Shown here: one piece after another, positions 26,047 to 38,740 of the stretch
Position numbering within the stretch: position 1 is the stretch's first letter
How the letters are laid out: every line of letters begins with the position of its first letter
Assembly: GCA_019914945.1 (NCBI GenBank)
Contig: CM034102.1
Coordinates: 671,501-735,500 of the forward strand
DNA length: 64,000 nucleotides
Direction of reading: 5' to 3'
Origin: Typha latifolia
Taxonomy: Eukaryota > Streptophyta > Magnoliopsida > Poales > Typhaceae
Notes under the pieces: model-generated
The model's database searches: none
What the model saw: only the letters and a program-made list of their open reading frames with translations
Told to the model about the DNA's origin: nothing
Position numbers and translations under genes: made by a program

Positions 26047-26587
26047 ATTCCTTTTAATTATTTATATCATTTATGAAAAAAGAAAAAGAAGAGAAGAAGC
26101 CCAAAGCCGAAAGCCCCACTTCAAATACAATCATAACCTATAATATAAGCGGTACTAGCTAACCAATATAGAGTTTTTATTAGCTCCTTGATATATATAG
26201 GAGATCTAATTAGAGGGAAAGAGATGAGGAGATAACAACGGTCTTCAATCACGGAGGCCACCGTTTAAGTCTAGATAGAGTATGCTGTTCAATATGTACT
26301 TCATGAGTAAAAAAAATCAAATTCCACAAAGAATGAGAAATGCTCCTTCATTCTCTTGTGGCCCATAACATAAGATAGAATGGAGAGATGACATGATGGT
26401 AACCAGCAAGATAAGATGGGGACGACAAAGGTTGGAGCAACGAAAAAAGAAAAATAAATTAAATCGGCACTACTGGCGCGGAGCCAATGGATCAACGAAG
26501 GATTGGTCGACGTTGAGTTTGGTCACACTGGACGGCAGCTGCTCTCTTTTGATAAGAGGAGAGGCGTTAAGGGGATTCGCTTTAAAA

Positions 26588-26629
<42 letters not shown>

Positions 26630-26872
26630 AAGCTACTTAATTAATATATGGGTATTAACTGTTGAATGATGTAGACTTGTACAGCAGCGTACTGGATCTT
26701 GAATACACGTGTATGGGCCGGCGGATTTGAGCCGCAACCCGAGGAGCTGCTCCCCGCTTTCCGGCGGTAACGACGCGTAAATCAAACTGTACGAACACTA
26801 GCTATCTACCTACCGTTTCTTTTATGTATCTACAGCATCGTTACTGCAGTAAACTCAGATCCCATCCCGGAG

Positions 26873-26875
<3 letters not shown>

Positions 26876-26907
<32 letters not shown>
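26876..26907. repeat. (GA)n microsatellite
   Basis: About 16 GA units, followed by pyrimidine-rich sequence that resembles a transcribed leader. A similar (GA)n tract is at 26589-26625. Confidence 0.95.
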
Positions 26908-26910
<3 letters not shown>

Positions 26911-27229
26911 TCACGTCGCTCACATTGCTCGCCTCACCTCACCTCACCTCAGCTCTTCTTCTATTCTATGCTATAATCTTGTAAGAAGTATTCCTTTCAC
27001 ACCTCCTTCCAGCTCCATCCTACTCTACGACGCTTTGCTAGCTAATATATTATCTAGGTCAATAAAACCAGTAACCTAGATCTCTTGAAACCATATCCAT
27101 CCTCCTATACATACATAGATGGATAGATTTGAGATGTTTATATATAAATATATATCTAGCTATGGCTGGTGTATGGGTAAAGTGTTACTCCCAACTGTTT
27201 GTTTCTTTAGCCTGCAGCCTTGTTTTTAG

Positions 27230-27840
27230 ACAATGGCCAGATCTATACCATCAGAAGGCATGCAAAGCAAAGTGTTCAGTCGGATGGGGGAATATATTCT
27301 TCATCTCTTTGGACTAATTCTGGTATGCTTTTGTTGGTCCTTTTCCTTTGCAAGATACTGCCTTTTTTTCTTCTTTATTATTGCTTTGATTGATATGGAC
27401 GCTACCAGGAAGCTTTCTTGGTGTTAGTCAAGTTTCTTTAATTTCCTGGAGATATCTTTGGTCCTTTCTTCTTGTGGGTCACAAGGTTTTGAGAGAGATT
27501 TTATGACCAACTTAAATCAGCAGAGCATGGTTTGTTCTAAAATTGCAGCGATTTACATCTACGTGCTGCCTTGTTCAGTTCTTTAGATGGTTTGTTCTTT
27601 AGGAACTCTATAACCAGTGCCCTCCTTAACACCTCCTTAAGTTCCTCATCCACTGTGTCTAAAATACCAGTGCTTGTGTTTTCCTAAGCTTAAATTGGTC
27701 TGGAAACAAGCTCGACTACTTGGTCTTGATAGCGAGTTTTAATTTAGCATTAAATTGACTAAGAGTCTATCCTTACGAGGTGACCAATTGGACTTGAAGC
27801 TTAAACGAGCTTTGCTCGTTCACACTCGAGCCTGTGCTGC

Positions 27841-27877
<37 letters not shown>

Positions 27878-29871
27878 CACATATACATATTCGACTTAAT
27901 TTCTTTGCTTCTTCTTAGTACTATCCTCTATGAACTCTTCCCTTGATAGAAATTAAGAAAAAAGAAGAAGCATATCCTTACCCTCATTGTACGAGGAATA
28001 GTAATATATTGATGAGGATCTGAGGGCGCAAATTGTGTATATTTGAGTTAAATATCAAGAAATTAAGGCCACTGCGATATTATAAGATATCTGAGGAGAT
28101 AATTAGAGATGTTCTTTTCTTTTTTGTTGTGTGATGCAAGTAGAGCCACATGAGAGTCAGGCTTAGTACGGAAAGAAAATGCATAGAAGCACGAGGCGTA
28201 TGAACGCTCAATGGTTCCAATACCTTCCCTACCTCTCAACTCTGTAAATATATGACAAAGATAACCACTGCTAGTTTTTAGCCAAAAAAATCAAAAAAGA
28301 AATAAAAAAAAGGAACTGTTGTTATGATTTTCTTTTCTTTTTTTTCTTGTACTGGTTGCTAGTAATTAAGATCGCATTTTCCTATACGCTCAAATATATT
28401 CATTCGTATATATATATATATATATATGGGGTACCAAAAAGTCTACGTAAGTTAATTATTCTAAATTTTGGCACAGTTCGTAGGATCCAGGAACACTATT
28501 TCCCTTACTTTTCAAATTATGTTTATTTTGGGGTGGTTATACTGTACGTATGTGAAGATTTAATGGTTTGATTTAAGGGGACCTACTCCAAGTATATTTA
28601 GGAGGTAAGTTCGATCAAAGACATTATTTTTGTACAAAATTGATAGAGCTACTGATCGATGGTTTAATTTCCCTTCTTGTACATGCTTGTAAACTCTCCA
28701 GGGAAAAGAAATACTAGAACATAAGCACTATAATAATTCCATTAAAAAACTTTTTGTCAAGCTGAAATATTCATGTGCTGTTATCTTCTCAAATCTTCTC
28801 TATGCTACAATTTGCTGCGTCTCCTTTCTGTTGCTTAAGTCATTCATCAGAACTCCGTACCAAGGGCCTTCTAGATCCAAAAATTTGCAAATAATTGATC
28901 ATCTAACTAGAATGTTCCTATAGTAGTTCGATTATTTGGACCAACTTTGGCATTCTTTTCTGTTTGGTTTTGGAAATTAGCGGCAGTCCAATAATCTAGC
29001 TCTCTTGTCATATATTATAAGTGACATCTTAGTTTGATCTGTTTTAGGTTAATATTTTAATTTCTTCTTGTTGGTCCTGCGCTTATACCCTTCATAGTCA
29101 TGTGACATAGTTACTATTTCTCATCGACTGTAGCTAATTCAATTGACTTCTATCTAACCTGTATCTGAATGCAATCCTTGTTGAATCGGAGGAATTTAAG
29201 AGTTAGAAAAATCTTTCAGCTTCAATGCATCAATGGCACTACTTTCTTTGAACAGTAAATTCTTTTATTATTCATGTCAACAAGTTATGACATAAAAACA
29301 TACAGAGAGGATTTTCCTTATCTCGTTTAGGCCTGCACTTGATGCTGAAATAGTATTCTCAGAAAAGAAAGAAAGAATCAAATTAAAATTGTGAATGGTC
29401 CTTTCAGATAACTGTATCCGTACTGCCTAAAGAGTCCTTCAATTAGTGTCCTTTCGATCCAAGTCATTTAAGGCTAATTGCGAGAATAAATAAAGGCACG
29501 CATCCATCCATTATTTTATTCCGAAACTTTTACAAATGTAGATGTTTCCTTAGTGACCGTTTGGTAGAAAGAACAAGTGACCCTTGTATTTAAATAATTG
29601 AAGCTGAAAATAAGATTCTTTTAAGGAAGAGCAAGAACTGGCAACAGTCTTTCCTTTCTGATACATTTGCTTTTAGTTTATCGGAACGCCCTTTCTTTTT
29701 CAGCATCTTTGTCATTGCGACTTGCATTCGTGGCCCCGTAGTCTATAATATATGCTGAAGGTTGTGTTTGTATGATCACGAAGCATAGAATTCTAATCTC
29801 TTTTGGTTGAAATGTTAAACTCATGTTTCAGTCAAAGTACAGAAGATGGTGATGATCCACGGGGATAAAAG
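27230..29871 (+). CDS. Candidate two-exon micropeptide (36 residues), unproven
   Basis: A pyrimidine-rich acceptor (TTGTTTTTAG) precedes ACAATGGCC at 27230. The ATG at 27233 opens 30 codons (MARSIPSEGMQSKVFSRMG then a hydrophobic stretch EYILHLFGLIL) up to a donor CTG|GTATGC after 27322. An acceptor TTTCAG at 29826-29831 joins in phase to TCA AAG TAC AGA AGA TGG TGA, stop 29850-29852, with a further donor-like AAAAG|GTTAGA at 29871. The peptide would have a short amphipathic or membrane segment and a basic tail. I do not recognise it. The intron would be 2.5 kb. The evidence is only splice-like signals and start context, so chance is quite possible. Confidence 0.2.
27844..27870. repeat. (TA)n microsatellite
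   Basis: About 13 TA units, inside the proposed intron of the micropeptide candidate. Confidence 0.95.
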
Positions 29872-30649
29872 GTTAGACCCTAGCATAATATGATATAAAT
29901 CTATGTTTATCTTCTTATTTATTTCATTTTTACTGGATTGAAGCATGATGGTCATTGGCATTAATCTGTTTCATGAAATTTAAAGGAACAAATCTGGAGC
30001 TTTTTTTATTGTGGTCAGGGGGAGCAAAGAGACCTAATTTTATACAACGAACAATATCTTAGCTAAGAATTGAGCAGTAGGTGCACATAGATCAAGATAT
30101 CACACAATAGCTACCATAGATTGCTAATTAAGCAGACTATTAACAGAACCTAGTGAGGGAGACACTTTTTTTTTCACAAAAAGGAAACTTGACTTATTTG
30201 CAGCTTGATTGCATAGAACTCTACAACTTTTAAATATTCTAAGATCCTATGAAAATTTATACTAATCCTAATCTAGGATCTAGATAGTGGCCTACTACAT
30301 ATACTAAGATATTAGATTAATTAGAAACAAAAAGGCAATACAAGCACATGTTTTTTTTATGTGAAGAAACCCTATAAATCCTTATGGTAAAGACAACAAC
30401 CACTTACACATTTTCTCATAAATCCCACGCTATTCTTCAAAGTTATCTTGTTCGTAAGACCCCCAATAAATTAATTCCCATTGTTGATCAATTAATTTCA
30501 GTCACTCTTGAGACAACAACTTGATCAAAGTAAAAATACAACAACCACGATTGGAAACTTTTTGATGAAACCTATTTCTATAGTACCCTTGTCACCAAGA
30601 ACACTTCAACAAATATCTTCAAGGGAATATCTCCTATTATTAGCCCGTG

Positions 30650-31010
30650 ACTTTGGGCTTTTTTCTTTTATATCGGTGCATCCAAATGCAACAATTTAAG
30701 TTTTTCTTGGAGGATTCAAACGCAATCCTCTAGCATTCAAACGCCTCAGCTCCTTCAATAATTTCAATCGTGAGTTCTAATAAGGTTCAAATGATTTTAG
30801 GATATTTTATTTATTGCTAGAAAGTGAAAATGTTGGAACAGTTGTAGACACTTTCTTACTACTAAAAAACTTTTAACACTTTTAGAACGTCATCTCTAAA
30901 TAATAAATTCCTTAATTTTCTTATATCCAGCTAATACATATTAATCTAAATACATCAATTAAATATGATAAATTGTCAATTATAAAAATCTAATGATTCC
31001 CCCCATTTAT
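30650..31010. repeat. Diverged direct repeat, copy 1
   Basis: Shares an ordered set of blocks with the copy at ~31577-31960: GGGC(C/T)(T)TTTTCTTTTATAT(C/A)GGTGCA, TTTATTTA(T/C)TGCT, ACTT(T/G)TAGAACG, and AATTG(T/C)CAATTATAAA. The two are offset by about 930 bp and strongly diverged. They may be terminal repeats of a decayed miniature LTR element, but no primer binding site or coding remains were found between them. Confidence 0.55.
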
Positions 31011-31576
31011 AATTTCGTGCTAAAAACTACACTTATCTATTATAAATTTCTAAAGTAGTACAGAATCAAAATTACCTAAAGAGTATGATGCGATGAATTT
31101 AAGAATTCCTATAAAGTTTGTAGGTTTCCTATCATTTTAACTCTAATATCATCCATATCTTTTTTTGTCTATACCTGTAAGTTTAGCTTGAAACCTCTCA
31201 CATAAAGATCCAAAAATTTTATGTATCTTCTCCCCTAGTTTAAAACTAGAGTTGATAACATAACTAAATTTGACATAAATTTTGTTACTATTTTTAAATT
31301 AGGAGACAACTGTTTACAACGGATACTCAAAAATAATAAAATAACCAAAAATAAAAAAAAAGGCAATGCAAATGAAAAAACCTCCTAAAAAAATAGGTAA
31401 AATCCGTGGATTTTTTTTATAGGATCAAATCAGCCATTAAATATGATAGCAAATATAGGAATCACTTATAGACCCTCTGTTGAATCTGCCAAGTTTTTTT
31501 GCTCTTTAAAAACCCATAAAGAGTTGATTTCTAGCTTTCAAAATATAATATCTTAGTATAACCCAAAGATCTACTT

Positions 31577-31960
31577 AGGGCCCTTTTTCTTTTATATAGG
31601 TGCAATCAAAGAAAGTCCAAAAATTAGAATTTTCTCAGAGCGCATTTGTTGGGGTTTCGAACTGCCTAGTTTTCTACAGTAAGTTCAGTTGACATTCAGG
31701 TGCTTTCAGAACATTCTAAAAACGTTCAAACAATCTAGAATGTTTTATTTACTGCTGAAACATTCTAAAAATGTTCAAACACTTTTTCGCAGTTGGAAAT
31801 GTTTTTAAAACATTCAAACACTTGTAGAACGACAACCCTGAATAAGTTGTCCTCAGAATAAATTTCTTAATATCTAATGACATGCTTATACATAATAATC
31901 TATATACCAATTAAGATTTGTACATGAATTGCCAATTATAAACATCTTACACTCTGCATG
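31577..31960. repeat. Diverged direct repeat, copy 2
   Basis: Partner of the repeat at 30650-31010, in the same orientation and block order. This copy also contains short internal repeats of a core like ACATTCTAAAAACGTTCAAAC (31710-31830). Confidence 0.55.
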
Positions 31961-33516
31961 CGAGAAAAAAATGAAAGAAGTCAGTAATTCGTCATGTTTT
32001 CTCACTTACAGTTGAAGCTAATCTGTCAATATTGTAACATTGAAGAGTCAAATAATTTGCAAGACCAGATATTAGTTTCTTTCCTGAATTTTTCTGATGG
32101 ATTAGATTTTCGTCTCATAGATAATCATGCATGGTGTCCTTCTAGATAGAGCAAAACTAAGTTTAGTTGTATGATACTATCCTACATCACAGCAGTATCA
32201 TGGAGTGCACATCCGATGAGATCATTGTTACTCAGTTTTATTAATAAATGAAGTCTTATCGTGATATCATTATGCAGCCACACAATAATTGGCCATGATA
32301 CTGATTGGGTGTTACAGAAGGAAGTTCTATCTAATTTTTCCAACTTTTTGTCATGAGTGCGCTGACGATAAAACCATGATTCAATAAGTGGAAACTATCA
32401 TTTACTTGTATCATGCACATTAGTCCACACAATTTATCTAGATCATAAGGATTACACCGTTTCATAGGATTGACATCTTTATCACAGGACTACTACTTTT
32501 GATGAAATCATCAAAGATTTATTCATTCCTTATTTTCTGTCTATATATATATCTATAATGTTATCATGTATCTTAGACCTAATCTGTTGTTATATATTCT
32601 CTAGCTTGTCGTTCTGCAACAAAATTTAAGAATTTAATATAGAGCTGCTTCGTCACAGATTTGGCAAATATATATTAATACTTCAAAGAATACAAATTAA
32701 GTTAAACATCCATTATATTCAATACATAGAAGTAAATTGAAATTCGAGGACCTGAATATCAAAATAACAAGACAATATTCATATTACATAAATGATCTAA
32801 CTTATACATCTATAAAGAATTCCTTAACACTAGGCTTTCGATATGTAAAGGTAATCTGGACTGAAACAAAGTTATGCAAGACAGACTCAACTTATGATAT
32901 GAAATTATAAAAGATTCTGTAGTCCCGTCACTGATTAAAGCAATACAAGTGCAGAAACAATGCTAAAAAATCTCGTTTGTAAATCCTCGCTATCAGAAAT
33001 GATCATAAAATTCCATCAGTTGATTTAAGTGATAAAGACCATTGCCCCTATTTGATCAGAAAGTTTTACTAATTTACAAGAAGATACGAGTAGCTACAAT
33101 TACGGATTTTAGGAACTAGTTGTATATATATATACACATACACTGAGCATGTCAAGATAGTAAACTGTGCGCATTTTGGAACTAATTATGACTAAGAAAA
33201 GTGGCGTTACTGAACCCTTAAATATTGTGATGTCACAGATACATACCTTCTTATTCGTTACATTAATTTCTTGTCCCTCTCATCTCATCTCATCTCCTCA
33301 TCCGAACGAATCATCTCCATTGGCACTTGCCAAACAGTTACATTAAACCGAAAATAAACTAACACCACCAACTAATTATCTTGATCAGAATAGTAGTAAT
33401 GTCATCGCATCCAGAGATCGTCAAGAAAGCCAGATAGCGAACAAATAGTTCAAGATATATTCCTGGAGGAAGAGAAGTAGAGAGAGAGAGGTCAAGATAA
33501 TTATGTGAAAGAGCTG

Positions 33517-34353
33517 CTACATGACCATGGCTTTGAGTGGATCGAACTGTGCATCATGGAAGAGGATTTCTTCCATCTCGCACTGCTCTATGCTTGTAGA
33601 GGCCTGGCAGTAGTCGAAGAATGGAATCGCGCGCGGCTCAATTGGCACCGGCAATTGTTCGGCGTACATCTTCCTCTTCCCTTGCGTCCTCTCCCTTGCC
33701 CTCGCCCTCGCTTGCGCCCTCGACTCTTTCACTAGCACGGGATCCAATGGAGCTCTCCTTGAACAGCTCTTGGCCCTTTTCGCCTTCGTCTTCTTCCCTT
33801 GATCACTTGTTGTCGTCGTCTTGCCCTTGTAATCTGAAACAGTTGAAATGTTCTCACAATCTGAAGTAGGTGACTCAGCCTTGAGGCTCTTGTTAGATCC
33901 ACCTCTGGCGATAGAGGCGATGTCCTTGATGGCGGCTTTAGACTTGGTCAGGAGCCATTGCACTGTCTTGCTAGCCTTGTCGAAGCCAAGCATGTCTTGG
34001 AGATGGAAGAACTTGCGGGCCACCTCTACGGACAGCCTCATCCGTCGGTCTCGCGGCCCCGCCGCCGTTTGTATCTTACTGTGACGGTCCTTCCGCCCCA
34101 CTCTCCTCCCGCCGACAACACCTGGTGCTGTTTTTGTCGAAGGTGGTGCGGGAGACGCTGCTGCGTCTAGTGGAGGCGGCTGCGGCACGTCGGCTGTGGC
34201 ATTTGGGGGGAGGTTGTGGTGGAAGTCGAAGAACGGGGGAGAGTAAGGGAGGAAGTAGGGAGGATGGTCTGGTTCTGGGGAAGGAGGGTTAAGCTCAATC
34301 TGTGAATAGAAAGATCTCTCCAAAACGTTTTGGGGTTCAGAGAATGGTAACAT
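33517..34353 (-). CDS. TCP transcription factor, CYC/TB1 class (class II, with R domain)
   Basis: Single exon, 278 residues, ATG at 34353. Residues 88-146 are the TCP basic helix-loop-helix domain ([20 protein letters not shown]; helices [16 protein letters not shown] and [16 protein letters not shown]). Residues 209-224 are the Arg-rich R domain ([16 protein letters not shown]), which defines the CYC/TB1 group. Between them SDCENIS (164-170) matches the place of the ECE motif of that clade, with Asp for the first Glu. The N-terminal part is Pro-rich. CYC/TB1 proteins are nuclear DNA-binding factors that restrain axillary bud outgrowth or shape flowers. TB1/BRC1-like function is inferred; paralogues cannot be separated from one sequence. 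The upstream leader on the minus strand carries a purine or pyrimidine repeat (34567-34602). Confidence 0.95.
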   Translation of the reverse strand: MLPFSEPQNVLERSFYSQIELNPPSPEPDHPPYFLPYSPPFFDFHHNLPPNATADVPQPPPLDAAASPAPPSTKTAPGVVGGRRVGRKDRHSKIQTAAGPRDRRMRLSVEVARKFFHLQDMLGFDKASKTVQWLLTKSKAAIKDIASIARGGSNKSLKAESPTSDCENISTVSDYKGKTTTTSDQGKKTKAKRAKSCSRRAPLDPVLVKESRAQARARARERTQGKRKMYAEQLPVPIEPRAIPFFDYCQASTSIEQCEMEEILFHDAQFDPLKAMVM

Positions 34354-34567
34354 CTTCTAGAAATGTGGGTGGGTTCAAGGTAGGAGATCGAATCGATCGA
34401 TATCAAACCAAAATGCGCGCACCTTGAGTTAAGGAGTTACATGATCACTAGGATAGATTCTCTTGTGCAGGCCTGGAGCCCTAGGTAGCTTCTTCTGATC
34501 AACCAAATAATATTGCAATATTATAATAGATAAAAAAGAAAAGAAAAGGGGGGAGTAGAAAAGGATT

Positions 34568-34600
<33 letters not shown>

Positions 34601-37113
34601 TAGGAGAAAGACACAATGGATGCCTGTCTGAGTGTAAGAAGGAACAAAACCGTGATATTTATGAACATACGGAGCTCTCCATCACATACTTACTTTCTAG
34701 AGAACAGTGAACATGTTCTAGTGCATTGCAAGTGTGGATAAGTGGATTAATCATGATCCTCTCCAGCCGTAATGACGTGATCACTCTGCAGTATATTCTT
34801 TTAGGAAATTGGGTGAGTATTTAAGGTATCAGAGCTGATCTTATATACTGATTTCAAATATCGAACTAAAATGTACGTGATTAAACTCATTAATTCTTGA
34901 GCAATTGAATGTTGACAGAGAATAAGGAAAAAAAGGTAAGAAATCTATCTCCTTAATTAATGGTTCAATGAGTCATAATTGGAAATAAGAAAAGATAGAA
35001 GTATATATATAGATATAGACCTTTGTATTAAAAAAATTTGCTTTTCCAAGATTTAATGTATGTAAGTCCATAAAAATCTGAATGCTTCCTAAAAGCAAGA
35101 CATGAATGTCTTCTATCCCTTCCCATATTGCATCCTTTCTTTTGATATCTGTATAGTACCAAGGCATGTTTCTAGTCATTGCTCTTTTTTATGATCTAGC
35201 GAATGATAGGCCGAGGCCTTCAAATCGCTTTAAAGTATAGTCATCACGTTGCTATCAAATCTGAACAGTTCATAATAGTCATAGTTGTTGTTGTTGTTTA
35301 CTCGTATCCTTGTATATATAAGAAGGAAGAGCTATAAAGGTCAATTTTTTTGTACAATCTTGCTCTGATGCAGGGAACCGTGTAGAAGAAAACCTCAGTT
35401 TTTACATCCTCTAATTCACTGAGTTGGAAAGAAAAGGGAACTCAGTTTATGTTTTGATCCTAATTAGAGGAAATAAGAACTTTCCAGGAAAAGGAACTAA
35501 TTCTTAGCCTAGACTTACCAAACTCTGACATAGCAAACGTTTATCTCAATGGGATGGAATCAAATTCCAGATTCTATAAAGATAAGTATGAACAAACTAA
35601 TACTTTATCTAGGTGGAACAATCTCTAATTTAATGGTCTAAATATCAAATTCAGTAGCAACAAAAATGTACTGCCTTGTGACTTTTAATCCTTGCTCGTG
35701 GGTTATCTTCATTCTTCTAAGTTTCATGCAATCCAGAATGTTGTTCAACAGTTTGAGATGAATCCAAGTATGAGGATTACCTTGTTATCTTGAATGGAGT
35801 CACACACACAAACGTCATATGAAAACCTTATGTACAATGAAATAAGCTCAATGCAACAATACGAGAATGTTTGTCATATATTTTCAAGTCTAAAATTAGA
35901 AGTCCATGGATAGATGGTAAAGAGATATATGAACCAAGAAATTGAATTCCCTACAGTTTTAAAACGGTGAGAGAAGAGGAAACTCACAAATAGAATGGAT
36001 ATGACAAGGTACTCACTAGACTGGAGTGGTCAATCTCATGAGCATCAATCTATGATCATGAGCAATATTAATACTATGTCGAATAGATTCTCTTCAATCT
36101 CTTCACGCAATGCATAGCCATCACTTTTTCGTTTGGCAAACCATTTGGCGAATAGCTTTCCCCAATCCAGACCCGACAACTAGCTCGGATTGTATTCTCA
36201 CCAATTCCGTTGATTGATCTTTATTTGGAGAAACTTCGATTTTGATTCGACCAAATTATGTTGTGGTCGAAAAACTAAAACCGAGAATTTAGTTTTCATG
36301 GAGTTTAAAGTAGTCCACTCGTTGATGCAATGTTCCAACCAGATCGAAGGGAAAAGATTCCCTCAGAATTTATTATATATTTCCGTATGGCATTCATGCA
36401 CATTTTTAAACTTGATTGATCTCTACGTACGTACCCGATGGCAGTTAACACTGTGCCCTTACTTTTAATAAAAAAGAAGAGAAAGAATAGGAAAGATGCC
36501 TCTCTCTCTCTCTCTCTCTCTCGATATATAATATATGTATATATATATATAGACACTGTATATAAAGAGAAACAATACACGTTTCAGTTTATGTACGGTT
36601 TCTCATACTGTTTTGTGCTACCCCTATCCCCCTTTCCTGCAACCCTCAAGCTGCAGTCATTAACTTTGACCATCATCATCTACATCTCTCTCTCTCTCTC
36701 TCTAATTCTAAAGATATATATATATATTTATATATTAACTCACGAACACAGAATGGTCTCATTTGGCGCCCACACATGCATGCACTGTTACTCTTTTCTC
36801 TCTCCTACTGGTCAAGTTTCTGGCAAGTGGTACCAACTAAAGCATGCAGGCCTCTGCAACCTTACAGAAACCCTAGAGCTATCATGCACACCTTGTCTCT
36901 CTCCTCCCTCTTCCGTCTCTACATCTGGGATTGGGGGCTGAACTTTGGGAATCCAATCAACTTTTGGCACAAAAAAGTCTCCCTTCTCTTCGCATATACG
37001 AATTACAAGAAGGTTTCTCTCATCACTTAAAGGCCTCTTCCTCTACACGCACTTCTTTCTATATATACGCATCTCTCTCTCTCTCTCTCTCTCTAACTCC
37101 AAACTCTAACTCC

Positions 37114-37115
<2 letters not shown>

Positions 37116-37160
<45 letters not shown>
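37116..37160. repeat. (CT)n microsatellite
   Basis: About 22 CT units; an additional (CT)n run lies at 37071-37094. Confidence 0.97.
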
Positions 37161-37165
<5 letters not shown>

Positions 37166-37827
37166 CTAAATTAACCCTTTTCATGGCTAGCTTCTGCACT
37201 CTCTCCTATGGGCGAGCCCATCGACATGTGCTCCTGCAAGGATTGGACAAGAAAATTAATGGACGGCTGGGGTTACTTTTCGCCACGTTTCACGCAATGC
37301 TACCTAGCTGCATATAATTGCACTCAAGAAGATATCAAAGAGAAGAGAATGGTGGGGGCTTCGTACGTAGTATTGCTGTCATATTCCTCCTTTAAGCTAT
37401 TAGTTAATAAGTGATAAAAAAAAAAAAGTTGAAGCTAGCCGTGGGCCAAGTGGGTTGATGACGTACTTAAGGAAAACAAAAACACACTACCACCTTCGTT
37501 AATTATATGTAATACGAAGCCTTTGAGGGCTTGAATAGGAGTTTTAAAGTGCTTTCATTTCATAGGTCGCAGATGGATTGGGTTCCACTTGGAAAGAGGG
37601 AAATAATGGAGCCACGATCCACTAGAATGCCAAGAGCTAGCTATGTACATGCATATACCAACAAATATATTGGATGCATGCCATCACTATAGAAGGGGTG
37701 GATGATTGCATGTCCTTTCCCACTTCCACCTTGTCTTCTAGTCCACTTACTTTTCTCGATTTATGCTATGCCTCAATACAACTGAATCTCCTACTCCAAG
37801 AAAACATCCAAAAAAAAATGCTTATTG

Positions 37828-37830
<3 letters not shown>

Positions 37831-37868
<38 letters not shown>
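37831..37868. repeat. (CA)n microsatellite
   Basis: 19 CA units. Confidence 0.98.
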
Positions 37869-37870
<2 letters not shown>

Positions 37871-38740
37871 ACATACCCTCTAAATTTTGCATTTGTTTAC
37901 ATACTTTTAAAAACCTTCTAATTTAATTTGCATTGATACTCTTCTAGATACTATTTGATAACTATATGTTAAACTTGAATCGTTTGAATAGATGAAAGGA
38001 CAAAGGTGCAGTCGTTTTTTGGAGTAAGGTATGCACAAAAAAAAAAGAATAGGGATAGTTTTCTCTTTTCATCTTTTTACTATTAAATAGATTAAAATTT
38101 ATTTATTGGTTAATTTTTATGTGCATTTATGTAAAAACAAAGTTAATGTTTCGTTCGGACATAAGAAATACTTATTCATTAATAATATATTTTATAAATA
38201 AACACTTATTTATGTAAATTTTGGCCAATAGTATATAAAGTAAGTTATGTGATGAATTATGCAACAAATTTTATCACATGTGAAGGAGTGTGCTAGAGTT
38301 ATACACGTTTTCTAAACAAAATTTTTGTTAGGAACTTTCAGTTTCTCTTTCTTCCACCGACATATAAATATCCTACTCAACTTGTTTTCTCCATTGGATG
38401 CTCCCATCTCCTTCGAAAGGTTCCATTTTGTGATCACAACACTAATTTTGGTCTAGAGTACTTCTAATCTATTAAAAATAATTAGCAAAAATAATCCTCT
38501 TTGAATAGCAAGTTGGAACTATTTATCTTACATCTCTCATTCAGTTACTCACTATCTTTATCAGATATTTTAGTATTTTCATGTTAAATTTACCTCATTA
38601 ACTATACTTATTTACGGTGAGAGTTTTAAGAAGTATACTCTAAGGAGGCATACATACAAATATCAATTTTAGAGGGGCATATAAGATTTTAAAGGATATA
38701 TATGTAGAAAAATATTATATATATATATATATATATATAT

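Larger units (their letters stand above)
25608..33516. other. Long intergenic stretch without a confident gene
   Basis: Contents in order: (TA)n at 25869-25896 and 26001-26043; (GA)n at 26589-26625 and 26876-26907; a possible transcript start after the second GA tract, with a micropeptide candidate at 27230-29871; (TA)n at 27844-27870; AT-rich sequence to 30600; an old direct duplication at ~30650-31960; an 11-bp inverted repeat at 32193-32303; then the 3' flank of the TCP gene. No long open frame here shows a known domain. Confidence 0.6.

Noticed and set aside
36438..36941. 167-codon plus-strand frame over simple repeats
   Set aside because: The product is mostly translation of CT and TA repeats (SLSLSL, YIYIYI) with no conserved segment.
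37621..37640. 10-nt match to miR394 (TTGGCATTCT on the minus strand)
   Set aside because: The second half diverges and no complementary arm lies within 150 bp.
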